This document shows positions 51,169 through 62,829 of a stretch of DNA of 64,000 bases, piece after piece (within the stretch, counting starts at the first letter, position 1; each line of letters begins with the position of its first letter). The stretch covers positions 3,534,001 to 3,598,000 of the forward strand of contig JBBPUQ010000006.1 in NCBI GenBank assembly GCA_038501195.1, written 5' to 3'. The DNA comes from Nemania diffusa. Lineage: Eukaryota; Ascomycota; Sordariomycetes; Xylariales; Xylariaceae. The notes under the pieces were generated by a model. The model was not told the DNA's origin and searched no databases. It saw only the letters and a program-made list of their open reading frames with translations. A program made the translations under genes and the position numbers.

Positions 51169-54100
51169 CGCGGACTCTGGGAGGCTAAGTGCGCCATATC
51201 TTCACTGCGATGGGAGCTCAAATACGAGGCCGAGGGGGTGGCCGGGACGAAACGGACGAGGTGGACGAAGCGGACGATCGAGGGTTGAGGCCGGAGACGA
51301 AGGCAATGGTTGGAGCGAGGCAGGCGAAGTATGTAAACTGGGAAACGAAGCCAGCGAAGCGAGGTGGTCAATAAGGGACAACGACAAGACAGAAGCGTGA
51401 TCTACGTAACAGGAACCAGCCGGTGTCGTGACCGCGGTGTCTGCCTCTACTGTGTAGGGGTGGCAATGAGGTATGTAGGTTGGAGGGTGTTGTGAGAGCC
51501 GTGCTCATGGTTGGAGGGAATACGCTATGCTGGTGGTCGACGGCTGTGGTCTGGAGACCAGAGAGGGTCCAACGAGGCTTGGGGATGGGCGACCAGGTAC
51601 CTAAGTTTCCCTGTACTAGTAATAGGTCGTAGCACTATAAGCATTCAATAGTACCTGGTAGGGTAGTAGGTACCTACGCATACAGTGCTGCCACATGTAC
51701 AGTCTGGGATCTTACGTACGGTACAGAGAGCAGACCTACTGTACCTACTTACCCAAAGCACTTACAGAGTAGTAGCCTTAGTACATATGTAATATACTAC
51801 GTAATAATAATAAATCGGAATCGAACAGCACGGGATAAAGCATAGAATACCTACATACTTTATTCTAGGACGGACGAGGTTGTTAGTTACGGTCGTTACC
51901 TCTCAGTGGCTACACTGCAGTGGGTTGATATTTTTACGTACATATGTACAGTGTATATAGATAGTGCTAACGCACGGTATCCAGCAATAAAACAACGCAG
52001 CAGAAGTGTAGGTGGAATTCGCCGTAATCTGGGCTAATCGGGGTTAGCGTGATCTGCATTACTCCGAGTCTTGATAGGTGGTGCGCGCATGGGACTGTGT
52101 CGGGAATTCCACGTAAAGGGATGCGATGGGGTGCGAACTGTCGGAACCGCGGGATAAGAGGATGGGAGCCGGTGCCAAAATTAAGTACCTACAGAATACA
52201 TACCTACATGTAGGTACTTACTTACACTATCTACAGTAGGCACTATCCATTGTACTGTACGCTATTGTACTGTACATACCTTACATACGTACCTCCACTG
52301 TTCTGGGGGGCTCTGTTGCAGCTGCGCAGGCGCATCAGCCAAGTACCTAGTATTAATGTTCCTGTCTTTCCGACAGGATGTGCCACTGCCAAGTACCCAC
52401 GTAATGATTGATCATTAGGCACTATTCTAGATGGTAGGGATGTAATCGTAGTATAGCCTGGACAAGTACTTAGGTAGTCTAAGTACGCATATGTAGAAAG
52501 GTAAGGTTTATATACATATGCTATCACCCCAAGCTCTGGGCATCCGTTCAATAAAATCACTAGTTCCATGTACAGAGTATGTATCCCGCTTTTTTTTTAA
52601 ATGGGTTACAACGAACGGTAGTAGCGCGCGTGATAGGTAGATGGGTATTGGCAGGTATGTAGATAGGCACTTACGCAAATCGAGAATGACACCCAACTCA
52701 ACCCGCCAATTGTTAAACAAACAAACAAACAAACAACGTCCACTTTGCAAATTCGCCTCGCCGATAAGAAGATCTGGAAGATCCCGAAACAGGGACCTTG
52801 TGTAACTAGCTTGATAATTCCGATTCGATAGGCATTTTGTCCAGAACTTCCGATGCGTATGCATTTGCCATAGATTCCGTGGTTACATATGTAGGTAGGT
52901 AGGTAGGTAGATGTAGGCAGTCCCCAACAACATGAATCTCGGCCTTTGGCGAAGCGCAGATGTGTAGTCGTCTATGTAGGCTATGTACATACTCTGTACC
53001 GCAGCCTAGAACCGGAGATATACGATTTGTAGCCTAATCATCACGTCACCCGAGTCGTCGTCGAAAGGTGGAGGAGAGGGATCTAAGACACCTACATGTA
53101 TGTGTATTTCAGGACGTTACCAGCTCCCCATAACCTAACTACAACTACATAATTAAAACTCTAAAGTGGCTCCTTTTTCAGATCAATAGTGTCACCGATT
53201 CGGGAAGAGTGTTACCTTATTGGGTAATTGGGCTAAAAGATGTTACCTGAATAGTTCTGTATACCCCATGATCATGGCCTGGTGCAAGGAATAGTAATCG
53301 TCAATATTCCCGGCTCCACGTTGTAAGGCACATGTATGGACATACGTTAGGTACTTAGTAGTAGACGTAGCCACCCTAGGGCCTATGCGTATGTGCTCTA
53401 CTTATAGATAGATTTCAATTTCATCCTGGTACCCAACTCGTAATCAAGTCGTTTTCCTATTCTCCTCTCCCCCTCTTCTGCCCTCTCTCTTTTATGTGAT
53501 ATAGGTTTCTGATATGTAAGACTTCTTCTGTACAATATGTATGTACCTAGATTGTGTTCTTCGTCGATATGTAGGTAGTTATTGGAGCCTATGGCCCCAT
53601 GTCCGCTTCGGGAATGTCAATAAGGTGCGACGTGTGACGTGACGTGATGTGACATATCAGGTACGCCGTAGAGTCGATATCCAGTAACGTACGGTCTCTG
53701 AGATACCTAGGTTTTACTATCCAGAATCGGAATGGAAGCCAACCTGAGCCACGCCGCTTTTAGCCTGAGCCCTGTCCTGAACAGGACCCGTTTTTTCATA
53801 ACCCTGTATGAACAAACACTTGCATAATTTCTAATACACATATTACCGTAATTGCATAGAAACAAAGACCGTTTATTTTTAAACGGATTTTAGTATGCAT
53901 TTCAGGACGGTCTATAGCGACTTCCTAGGAAGTTTGCTTTCCAAACAAAGTAGCTGAAGTCGAACATAACAGGGAAGATAGTTACAGGCAATCCAGCTGT
54001 CACCCTTAAACGCCAGACTACGTTTAGCGATACTAGCAACGCTATATCTCGGCCTATAAAGTGTTTTCTGTTGGTGGTGGTGCTGTGATACTAGCTAGCA

Positions 54101-54419
54101 CTTATATTGTGCGCTGTTGTCTACACGTATTCTAGCATAGCTATTAACTAGCCTAACTACTTGCTTTTTCTCTGCTTGTATATAAGTCGGCGTTTCCAAT
54201 CACTTGCGATTTGTGAGGTTGCGGGGTTTAGCATGCAAATTGATGTTCGTTATCTTTTAACGATTAGACCACACCTATAGATCTGCTGCTGCTACTAATA
54301 GATCATTCTGGGCCTCACACAGGATGTCTCTTATCTTTTTATACAGCGTTATATTTTCTTTCTTCTAACTTTTACCGTTAGGAATTACTATATCGCGCAA
54401 CTTGACAAGCCAAGGAATT
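51169..54419. other. MED12 upstream region and gene-poor stretch
   Basis: The first few hundred bases are the MED12 leader and promoter. From about 51590 to 53700 the sequence is peppered with GTACCTA/TAGGTAC-type motifs, a TAGG run at 52891-52910 and an (AAAC)n run near 52717-52735. None of the short open frames has family support. Near 53926 lies the palindromic string CTTCCTAGGAAG, repeated at about 55929. Near 54200-54290 on the minus strand there is a vague tRNA-like string (TGGTCTAATCGTTA and a TTTGCATGC loop) too divergent to call. Confidence 0.5.
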
Positions 54420-55440
54420 AACGGCTGATAGAGCGAGACCGCTTGCTGGGCGGGAGAGGGGCACCAATTTGACTGGCTCAGAGTTTAGAGCCCATAGAAC
54501 TCATGCATAATTAAGAAGACCAGGCTAAGCGCCTAGTATCCGCCTTATAGGACTGTCGATTATAAGGCGGTCTGTTATACTATCTCGGTTTAATATTGAT
54601 ATATTGCTGGCGGTCCGACCTGATTATAGTAGGGTCGAAGCTAAGTGACTTGTCGTCCATCCAAAGAAAGCCAAGGATGATCGACACAAATAGCCGCCCT
54701 TCATTATGATTGTCGGATTCCCAGAGCCGCATTCAACATCGGCACAGGGTAAAGGCCAGAACAAAACGGCAAGTAGGTTGAGCAATAAATACCTGTTTCA
54801 AATACCTTCTTAAAATAAGCCGCGCCTTAAAGTCTGTGTCTTCTCAAGGATTACGTTTTAGCTCCCCAAATATCAAAATATATAACTAGTCGTATTTAAT
54901 GTGTTTATTGGCCTTCGGGTCGGTTATAAAGCCAATATCTGGCTTATACTTCGAGTCTGAGTTACCGAGTAAGTTTATCGGGCTGGGCCAGCGGCTTCCG
55001 CACCGTTCTCGGCCTATAGTTCTCTCCTCATTAGGTGGTTCGCTCACACAAGCCGGCCAGCCAGGAAAGGACATTGTCCTGGTTTGCGTCCCCCGGCCTT
55101 CCAGTCCAGCAACCTTCTTGAAAGCATGGCGACATCTTATTAATGCATTTCTAGAAGATCTCCGCAGATACCATCGCGAAGTTTAAGATATTACCAAAAA
55201 GAGCTTTGTAAAAATCTAGAACATTGACGTACATCACGCCAAAATTATTTCCGAGTACTTTGTCTATATTAACGCAGAGTTCAGAAGAATTTATAACGTT
55301 GCTTATCTTATATACTGATAGTGCTTGTAGAAAAGAAGAGACCGGCTTTCGCGGAGGGGTAGATTCGGTAACAGTGTAATAGACTTGTTCTTAGATTTCG
55401 ACATTGGATCAGTGGGGGTCGGCAAGGACGGCGGATAACA
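54420..55440 (-). pseudogene. Broken FunK1-type fungal protein kinase gene
   Basis: The minus-strand frames carry blocks typical of the FunK1 (fungal-type protein kinase) family, in the right order: T-P-P-R-K-P-V-S-S-F-L; V-N-V-L-D-F-Y-K-A-L-F-G; N-V-L-S-W-L-A; D-I-G-F-I-T-D-P-K-A-N-K; F-V-L-A-F-T-L-C with M-R-L-W-E (about 54700-54770); I-L-G-F-L-W-M-D-D; F-D-P-T-I-I; and A-P-L-P-P-S-K-R-S-R-S near 54430-54475. They are separated by stops (for example TGA between T-L-C-R-C and M-R-L-W-E) and small frame changes. The kinase catalytic region downstream of the Ser/Arg-rich stretch is absent. Many changes look like RIP transitions. Family members are often multicopy, which would expose them to RIP. 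Confidence 0.72.
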
Positions 55441-57937
55441 GAGGTTTGACTTAGCTAAAAGGGATAGTGTTAGAAGTAACCGCTTAAATAAGCGTCAAGA
55501 GATCCTGATAAAGGTTGCCGACGCTTGATTGAGACAATAGGAGGAGCTGCTGGATGGTTCAGGAATACGGGAAGAAGTGCAAGCAGGCTGTTTTGAAGAT
55601 TTGGATACGTTAGAAGAACGTTCAGGTATAAGGTGAGTAGCGGTTGGCGCTTACTTTAGCAGCTAAGAGTCTCAAGTTCTACATGAGTTAGAGCAATTTT
55701 AGACAATGAAGCACGTGTTACGTCAAGAGATGCACTAAGAGGGTTATTTTGAATGATTTCGAGTTAGCGTTAGTTTATTGTAGCAAAGCTTAATAGAAAG
55801 CCGGCAAGGCGCGTTCTATACACGATTAACAATATTTACATTATTGCCGATAAGTGCATAAAATAATAGGATGTTTAATTAGAGGTTATCTTCTATGTCC
55901 TGCCATTTGGACCTTATGCGACTGACTTCCTAGGAAGTTGCTCTAGTTGGGGCGGCTGCTAAAGCTATGCAGCCAGAAGCAGCTCTAAACGCCACATGCT
56001 AACAATAAGGTAAACTAAAGGTTGCGTGACACACTATGATGGATCATCCATATGAAGGGTTGCCCAAAAGGTAGGTATCTCTTCGCCAGTTACAGAATAC
56101 TTGCACGGAAAAACCCCCTGTATAGCGGGTCCCGAGAGCCATATTGTCCCTTTGACAGAGAGGTAGCATTGTACTATCTAAACCACTACCGAGGATATGT
56201 GGGTCTGACCCTAGTAGGTCATGTGACAGGTTGCCTATATCTGAACAACATATGCCAGCTGCGCTAATAAAGAGGCCTTGATAAGCGAAAGGCTTCTTGT
56301 TTGCGCGCTCTTTTTCTTTCTATTTCACTGAACGCCCCTATTGACGGGCTATGGACGGCGTTAAGGACCCGCCGCCGGCATTTGTGTTCATCTCGGCATA
56401 GTCCCGCATTCCGGGCTCGGTGGCTCACAACGCCCATGATATCGACCACTATGTCTCACTTGAGGTCGGACTCGAGGAAACCCTAGTCGGCGACAGTATG
56501 CCACGTCTCCGCGTCCATAGCTGGCTGCTCGGCATGCGCTTCTTTGATGAGTGCCTGCGTAAAAAAGTAGTGTTGCTACAAGTAGTCAAGCCGTAAAAGG
56601 AGAAGTTAGGATAGAGAAGGTCAAAAAGAATGGTCACACCTAGAGCCTCTTTGCGTCCGAGCGCACCGAAGCAAGCGACAAAGTCTTTAACCGTCAAGAC
56701 TTGGAAGTCGGGAAGAGGTTGTGTCTGGTATCAACTACACGAAAACCAACCAGCGTTAACAAGCAATTATAAGAGAACATAAGTTTCAACACCGTTATCG
56801 CATCTTCATATTCTACGCCTGATTACTACTCGATATAGTCACAATACAGCAGTACCTAACCGTATTCTCAGGTCTTGAATACTCGTACAGACTCGTACTC
56901 GGTGTTTGCTTGATCCCCAATGCAAAGTTCAAATTTCAAATAGAATTTCACGTACCCGCTTTATGTGCCCACGTGAAGGACCAGGGGCCTGCCACCTGCC
57001 CCCTTGTATCTCGTGCTCGACCAGAGAAAATTCTTGGCCTCTTCCGCGGCATTCCTAAACCAGGTCCAGGTGAGTTATTGATAAGTACTCGGCCTGACGA
57101 TGGCGGCACTATTGCCAAACCATTGGGATGGTCAACATAGATGACATCAGTGCGGTTAATTTCCTCTTTCAGCTTACTGCAACTCGCTGTGGGGTGAATT
57201 AGAAGTAATTGCTTCGTCTCTGAGAGGATACTCAGAGTTGATACTCATTGCTAGCCGGAGATAGGCAGATTCTCTAAACTCACCTAACAATACCATACCG
57301 GCGAAGGACGCTGCTCAGGCTGCTCATGGGTGAATCACAAATATTGGTTACCAGAGGCAAAATACAGAACGTTAGTCGCGAGTCATGACCTATGACACTA
57401 AAAATAAGCTAGATTAGGTGAGCGAACCCCCCCGGTACCGAGAGTAACCTATAGAATAAATCAAGAGTATATCTAGTCGTTCTGTACCCTGGCTAGACTC
57501 GGGCAGAAATGCAGGATCGTGTATAATGGGCCCTTAAAATGGCGCGGTCTGGGTAACGAGTGACATGTTATAGCTTCTTCCTACTCATGAACTACAACCA
57601 CATACTTTGATTGATACTTACTCCGCACTTTACTTTCCCCGCGCTTTCACTTTCTCCGCTTGGATTGCCCAACGCTGTGGATCCCCAACCCCACGAACTC
57701 CTGCTGCGCTCCCGGGGAAAGTTGCATTGAAGACACAGGCCCCTTTCACTAACGTACCAACGAGTTCCCTCAACGGGGCGTCGGGGCCGGCAACGCGAAA
57801 GAATCTTCGTGGTGTGAAAATGATGACCGGCAGAAGTATTAAAGCCATGCTTCGCCCTGAAATCAAGTCCATCAGCATCCATGAGATCTCTCTGAGACGT
57901 GGCATCCCCCGCGGACATCTGCACTCACCTCGCCGCC
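55441..57937. other. Gene-poor region and GH32 promoter
   Basis: No intact gene. On the minus strand 56264-56700 has open stretches broken by TAG and TGA that may be a gene relic of unknown family. Downstream a more GC-rich part (57600-57937) is the likely GH32 promoter and leader. It holds two strings matching the CreA carbon-repressor consensus SYGGRG on the minus strand (57637-57642 and 57689-57694). Their function is untested, and such short motifs occur by chance. Confidence 0.45.
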
Positions 57938-60263
57938 ATGGCCTTCCTCTCCGGCCTCGCCTTGGCTTTGGTGCTTTCTCTGTTTCATGGAGTCTTTGCC
58001 CAAACCTACAATGAGATCTATCGCCCTCAGTATCATTTTACGCCGGCCAAGAATTGGATGAACGATCCAAACGGTCTCATCCTTCACAATGGCGTCTACC
58101 ATCTCTACTACCAATATAACCCTGGTGGAACTACCTGGGGGAATATCTCTTGGGGCCACGCTACCAGCACCGATTTGTCACACTGGACTCAACATCCTGT
58201 TGCTCTTCTCGCTCGTGGCTACCCAGGCGAGCTCACCGAGGCGTTCTTCACTGGCACCATAGTCGCCGATCCCCAAAACACAAGCGGCTTTGGTACGAAC
58301 GGAAAGGTGCCGCTGGTTGCCATGTATACATCCTATGTAAGTCTATGGAGCCCTTGCAGACGGCTGCTTCGATGCTTACCACTGTGCCCAGTACCCAACT
58401 TCCCAGACTCTGCCCAGCGGAAAGTCTGTCACCGGCGCGCAGCAGGCGCAGTCGATTGCCTACAGTCTAGACGATGGATACACATGGACTACCTACGATG
58501 CCGCCAACCCTGTGATTCCAACCCCTCCTACCCCATATGAAGACCAGTGGCGAGACTTCCGTGACCCATTCGTGTTTTGGCACGATGCCACCAAGAAGTG
58601 GATCAGCGTAATCTCAGTCGCACAACTCCACAAGCTACTGATCTATACCTCTTCGAACCTCAAGGAGTGGACGTTGGCGAGCGAGTTCGGCCCTGTGAAT
58701 GCCGTGGGGGGTGTTTGGGAGTGTCCTAGCATCGTTCCCCTTCCTCTGGACGGAGACGAGACCAATATCAAGTGGGTTGCGCAGATCGGACTTAACCCTG
58801 GCGGACCCCCCGGAGTGACCGGCTCAGGAACGCAATACATTGTGGGTACCTTCGATGGGACAAGATTCGTTGCGGACCCCGACCCCCCGTCCCCGGCGCC
58901 TACATCCACCGGAGCCACGGCAACCACCACGGCCACTGCCAGCACCACGAACCCTCCCTCCGACTGCAGTGACCCTTGGGGTTTCAATGGTTCTGGTACC
59001 TATGCGGACTGTGGCTGGACCGCTACTGGTGGCTTGATCGGGGAAGGGCCAACTCAGGGCACACTGGCAGGACAAAACCCTGTGTCGGGGTATAAGGGCG
59101 GTTATGTCAGCACATTCTTGAGCGGAGATGCCACGACTGGGACTCTCACTTCCCCCCCGTTCACCATTAATGCCCCAAGAATCAACTTTCTCATCGGCGG
59201 CGGTAACGCGCCTGGCGTGCAGTGCCTCAACCTGAGGGTCCAAGGCCAAGTTGTACGAACGCAAACAGGCGCTGATGCGGAAACCCTCGTGCCGAAGAGC
59301 TGGGATGTCACAGACCTGATGGGCCAAACTGCCGTCATCGAGATTGTGGATCAGAGCACCGGTGGCTGGGGGCATATCCTGGTTGACGAGATTTCCTTCT
59401 CCCAAGCATCAGCTGAGCCACACGGGCCCAACTGGATGGATTATGGGCCGGACTTCTATGCTGCTGCCACATTCGGTGGACTGCCGTACCTGAGCCATCT
59501 CAACATCGCATGGATGAACAACTGGCAATACGGCGGCGTGATTCCTACTGCTCCTTGGCGCAGCATGATGTCAACTGTTCGGAAGATTTCGCTGAAGACA
59601 ATCGGCGGCAGGGCAGCACTCATCCAGCAACCCCTGGTGGATGTGGCCCGTCTGCAAACCAAAACGTACTCCAGGTCCTTCGCAACAGTAGCGGAGGGCA
59701 ATCAGCTCATACCACTTTCCGAGAAAACGCTTGATGTCACCGTGACCTTTTCAGACAGAGCGGCAGTTTCGTCTTCATCGCAGTTTGGCATTATTCTCAG
59801 GGCAACGGCCGACCTGGCACAGCAGACACGAATTGGCTATGACTTCAGCACGAAGAGACTTTTCGTTGATCGATCAAAATCCGGAAACATCGGGTTCGAT
59901 GGGACATTCGCCAGCACCTACTATGCTCCTTTGGAGCCCGCCTCCAATGGCAAGGTCACGATGCGCATTCTTCTTGACTGGTCTTCGGTTGAAGTCTTTG
60001 GGGGCCAGGGCGAAGTCGCAATCTCCGCTCAAATCTTCCCTCAGAACAACGGAACTGACGCCCGGCTTTTCTCAAGCGGAGGAAGTACAGGTGGTGTCAC
60101 GATTGACGCGAAGATACTTGGCTCAGCTTGGGGTGCACCCGGTGCTCTCCCTACGACATCAAGGACCACTACTAGGACGAGCTCAACCACCACTAGAACT
60201 GCCACCACCCTTACCACTACCGGCAGAGTGGCGCCCTCGTCCTTTGCCAGAGGTAGGACATAA
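57938..60263 (+). CDS. Secreted GH32 fructan hydrolase (exo-inulinase/levanase-like), two exons
   Basis: Exons 57938-58336 and 58392-60263 (intron 55 nt, GTAAGT...CAG) give 756 residues. The start is the ATG in GCCGCCATGG, followed at once by a signal peptide (about 1-21). All GH32 catalytic motifs are present: W-M-N-D-P-N-G at 40-46 (nucleophile Asp43), F-R-D-P at 189-192 (Asp191, transition-state stabiliser) and W-E-C-P at 242-245 (acid/base Glu243). Residues about 297-475 are an inserted module, a Thr/Pro linker then a galactose-binding-like sandwich ([19 protein letters not shown]). The propeller then resumes at N-W-M-D-Y-G-P-D-F. The C-terminal beta-sandwich (W-S-S-V-E-V-F-G-G) is complete and is followed by a Ser/Thr tail. 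It should release fructose from inulin, levan or sucrose outside the cell; which one is not decidable here. Confidence 0.9.
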
Positions 60264-62829
60264 ATGCAATTAGTCATTATTATGAAATTAACGAAAGCGA
60301 ATATTTGGATTTTACGTCTTGTTAAGTAGCCTTGCGATTTGCTATGATCAATTGCGACTGACCAATATGCTATTTTTAGAGTGGTCAGGAAACGGACACT
60401 AGATGTCCGGAACTGGCCACCATCGTCGACATGAACATTAAAAGCCTTGTCGCCGTCATAACCCAAGTAAAATAATTCGTAAGGCAACAACATAACACTA
60501 CTGCAGCTATTTCCTACATTCGGAACAGATATGTCTCTCTTCATCTTCGCGCTCTTGGTCGTGGAAGTCCCGTGTTTAGATCTCCCGGTAGCAAGGACTC
60601 TGGATGTTAATATTGAGATTGGGACTAGCACTGGTCTTGCTAGTCTGCATACTCCCAATTCCCAACTTGTCATCACCCACACCGATCATTGGTTCTCATT
60701 ATCCCCAACTATCACCACCCAGGCGATCGTTCAGACGTCTAATCAAATTGATCGATCAGGCAATGAATCAATGAATTCATCATCATCATTATTATCATTA
60801 TCATCAGCTGGAAAATTCCAATAATGCTGGGCAACTTGCTATTAACGACATAGTCTTACTGGACTTTGTTCGCTTGCCTTAGTTGACGGTTAAAACAGGC
60901 TGGGACGGTTTTAAGGGCTAGAACCGTTTCAAGAGCTCGAGCCGTTTCAAGGTTTATTTCTCTCTGCATAAAACAATGCATAAATGCACAATAGCCGTTT
61001 CACAGTCACCTGACTGATACCTAGCTGGCTGAGCCGAGCCTGAGAAAAAGCGGCAAGTGCGCTAAGCCTAGTTCGCTGCATACTTGGCATTTGTACATAG
61101 TTGGTTAGGTAAGCAAACGCCCTCGGGCCATCCGGCCATTTGATCATTTTACCCAGATCTAATCGGGCGAACGAGCACATGGCAATTACAGAACTGTATT
61201 ATTTATTACCCACCCCCTGTCTCGGGGATGACATGTCCTGAATCGCATCTCGGCAACTCGCTGACCAACCGCCTCTGCGGCTTGTATCCGTATGCGTATG
61301 CGTATTTGTGTTTTTTTTTTGGTTTGTTTTATTCTTTTACGGGAATTTGTTCTTTTGCGGCAGTGAATGAATGATGAATGGGTGGCTAATACGACGGAGG
61401 GCTCTCACTCGCTTGCCACATTTTGTATGCTGACATACATACATGCCGAGAATGTTTCGGTTGCCGATGCACTTGTCCAACCCGTGCCTCTTTTCGCTCC
61501 TCTCTCCTCTCTCCTCTCTCGTCTCCCCTCCTGTGAGGCCTTTTGTTGATAGGTCTCGTCGCTCGGGTACCTCGATGATTGGAAAATCCCACTACTGTTA
61601 AAAACGCTCATTGGCTTGAGGTCTGCCGCCTTTCCGCTGGCCCTGATGATGCATCCTCCTCTATAGTCATGGTCGACTCGAGATGAAGATCATGTACTGT
61701 TCTGTAGACCGTCCCGGCAGCCCGTGCCTCTGGTTCGCCTGATCAGCTGTGAATCGGCACCCGGCGGCGCTATGTGCGGCACGCTCCCACAGACCTTCGT
61801 TCTGTGATGCCTGTCTCACACGAGTGTGACGCTCTTCGTCTCCCCTAAACGAGCTCTGGATAGATGCTACCTCTGGCTGACGAACTGCAGGTTCCGACTT
61901 AAACGACGTGATCCACCTAGCGAAAAAGGAGGAGTATGCTACGGTCTACACGGGGGATTCGGTAGGATCGATTGGATCTGGAAATAGTCGTGCAACCGTA
62001 AAAAGCTGTGAACTGTAATCTATAATCGATCGCTGTGCCCCATTCCTCCAGGTCTCACTGCAGCATAGACATACGTAGATAGCATGGAGATGCTGAGGAG
62101 CGACGACCCCTGGGACTTGAAGGATGCCTCACGCAAAAGAATCCGATTACTTATACCTACGTACGCGTACCCAACGGCTTGGTCCTTGGCATGTGGTGCG
62201 GTATCTTTCTCTTTCAAGTCCTAGAACCCTACGTATACTAGTACATATCGGCCGAGTTTGACATACACCCAACAATTCGAAAGTGTATTGTACCTAAATA
62301 TGTTGGCATGATAAATGTTCACTCTCGTACTAAGGACTGGGATAATACCAGAGGGTCCAAGAGCCAAACGCTAGGAAGTGCGACTGTAGCGCACGAGCAT
62401 TGGAACTATGCAACTGAATGCTATCTAAGAGGTAAGTATGCGTTAGGTAGGTACCTAGGTAGTCTATTTAACCCCGCTGTGGCTTCTAACTACAACCTTC
62501 CTTGCCCGCTGCTTGAATGAGGCGTAAATTCACACTGTATAAAGCAAATAGGGACACTGTACAAAGTAATACTCCGTAGAGCCTAAGGCAATCCTAGCCT
62601 AGCGCAGGCGGTGTCAGTGTCAGTGTGGGCCGCCGACCGCCGACTGACAATGTCGCAACGACAGCGGATTACCTAAGACGTCGCCGGCGCTCTATGACAC
62701 CACCCCCTTTGCGATCAGCCGCCTGCAGACCTCAAGTTGACGCCGAATTCGCAATCCTCTCTGTACAAGTCCCCGGGCACAGGCAGAAGAAACTGAAATT
62801 CGATTACTGCTGCTGCAAACCCGGATACA
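60264..62829. other. Intergenic region
   Basis: No gene with family support. Features seen: a CATCAT/TTATCA low-complexity run near 60778-60808, a run of CTCTCCTCT-type pyrimidine repeats at about 61498-61520, and TACCTAGGTAG-type motifs near 62445-62462. The last few hundred bases are the upstream region of the Asterix-like gene. Confidence 0.5.

Noticed and set aside
54195..54300. tRNA-Ala-like string on the minus strand (TGGTCTAATCGTTA and a TTTGCATGC loop)
   Set aside because: No pairing acceptor stem, a distorted T arm, and too few matching positions to call even a pseudogene.
55320..55640. Long plus-strand frame with few stops and a charged composition, opposite the N-terminal end of the FunK1 relic
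   Set aside because: The minus strand carries the family-specific blocks and runs beyond it. The plus frame is best explained as antisense openness.
56264..56700. Minus-strand frame broken by TAG and TGA, possibly a RIP-hit gene
   Set aside because: The stops fit CAG-to-TAG and TGG-to-TGA changes, but no protein family could be named, so it is mentioned only in the region description.
60041..60682. 213-residue minus-strand frame overlapping the end of the GH32 gene
   Set aside because: Mostly antisense of the Ser/Thr-rich GH32 tail, which produces long valine runs. Not a gene.
61637..61750. Possible C/D box snoRNA (TGATGA near the start, CTGA near the end, short GCTG/CAGC terminal pairing)
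   Set aside because: The boxes are short and frequent by chance, and no D' box or guide complementarity to rRNA could be shown by eye.
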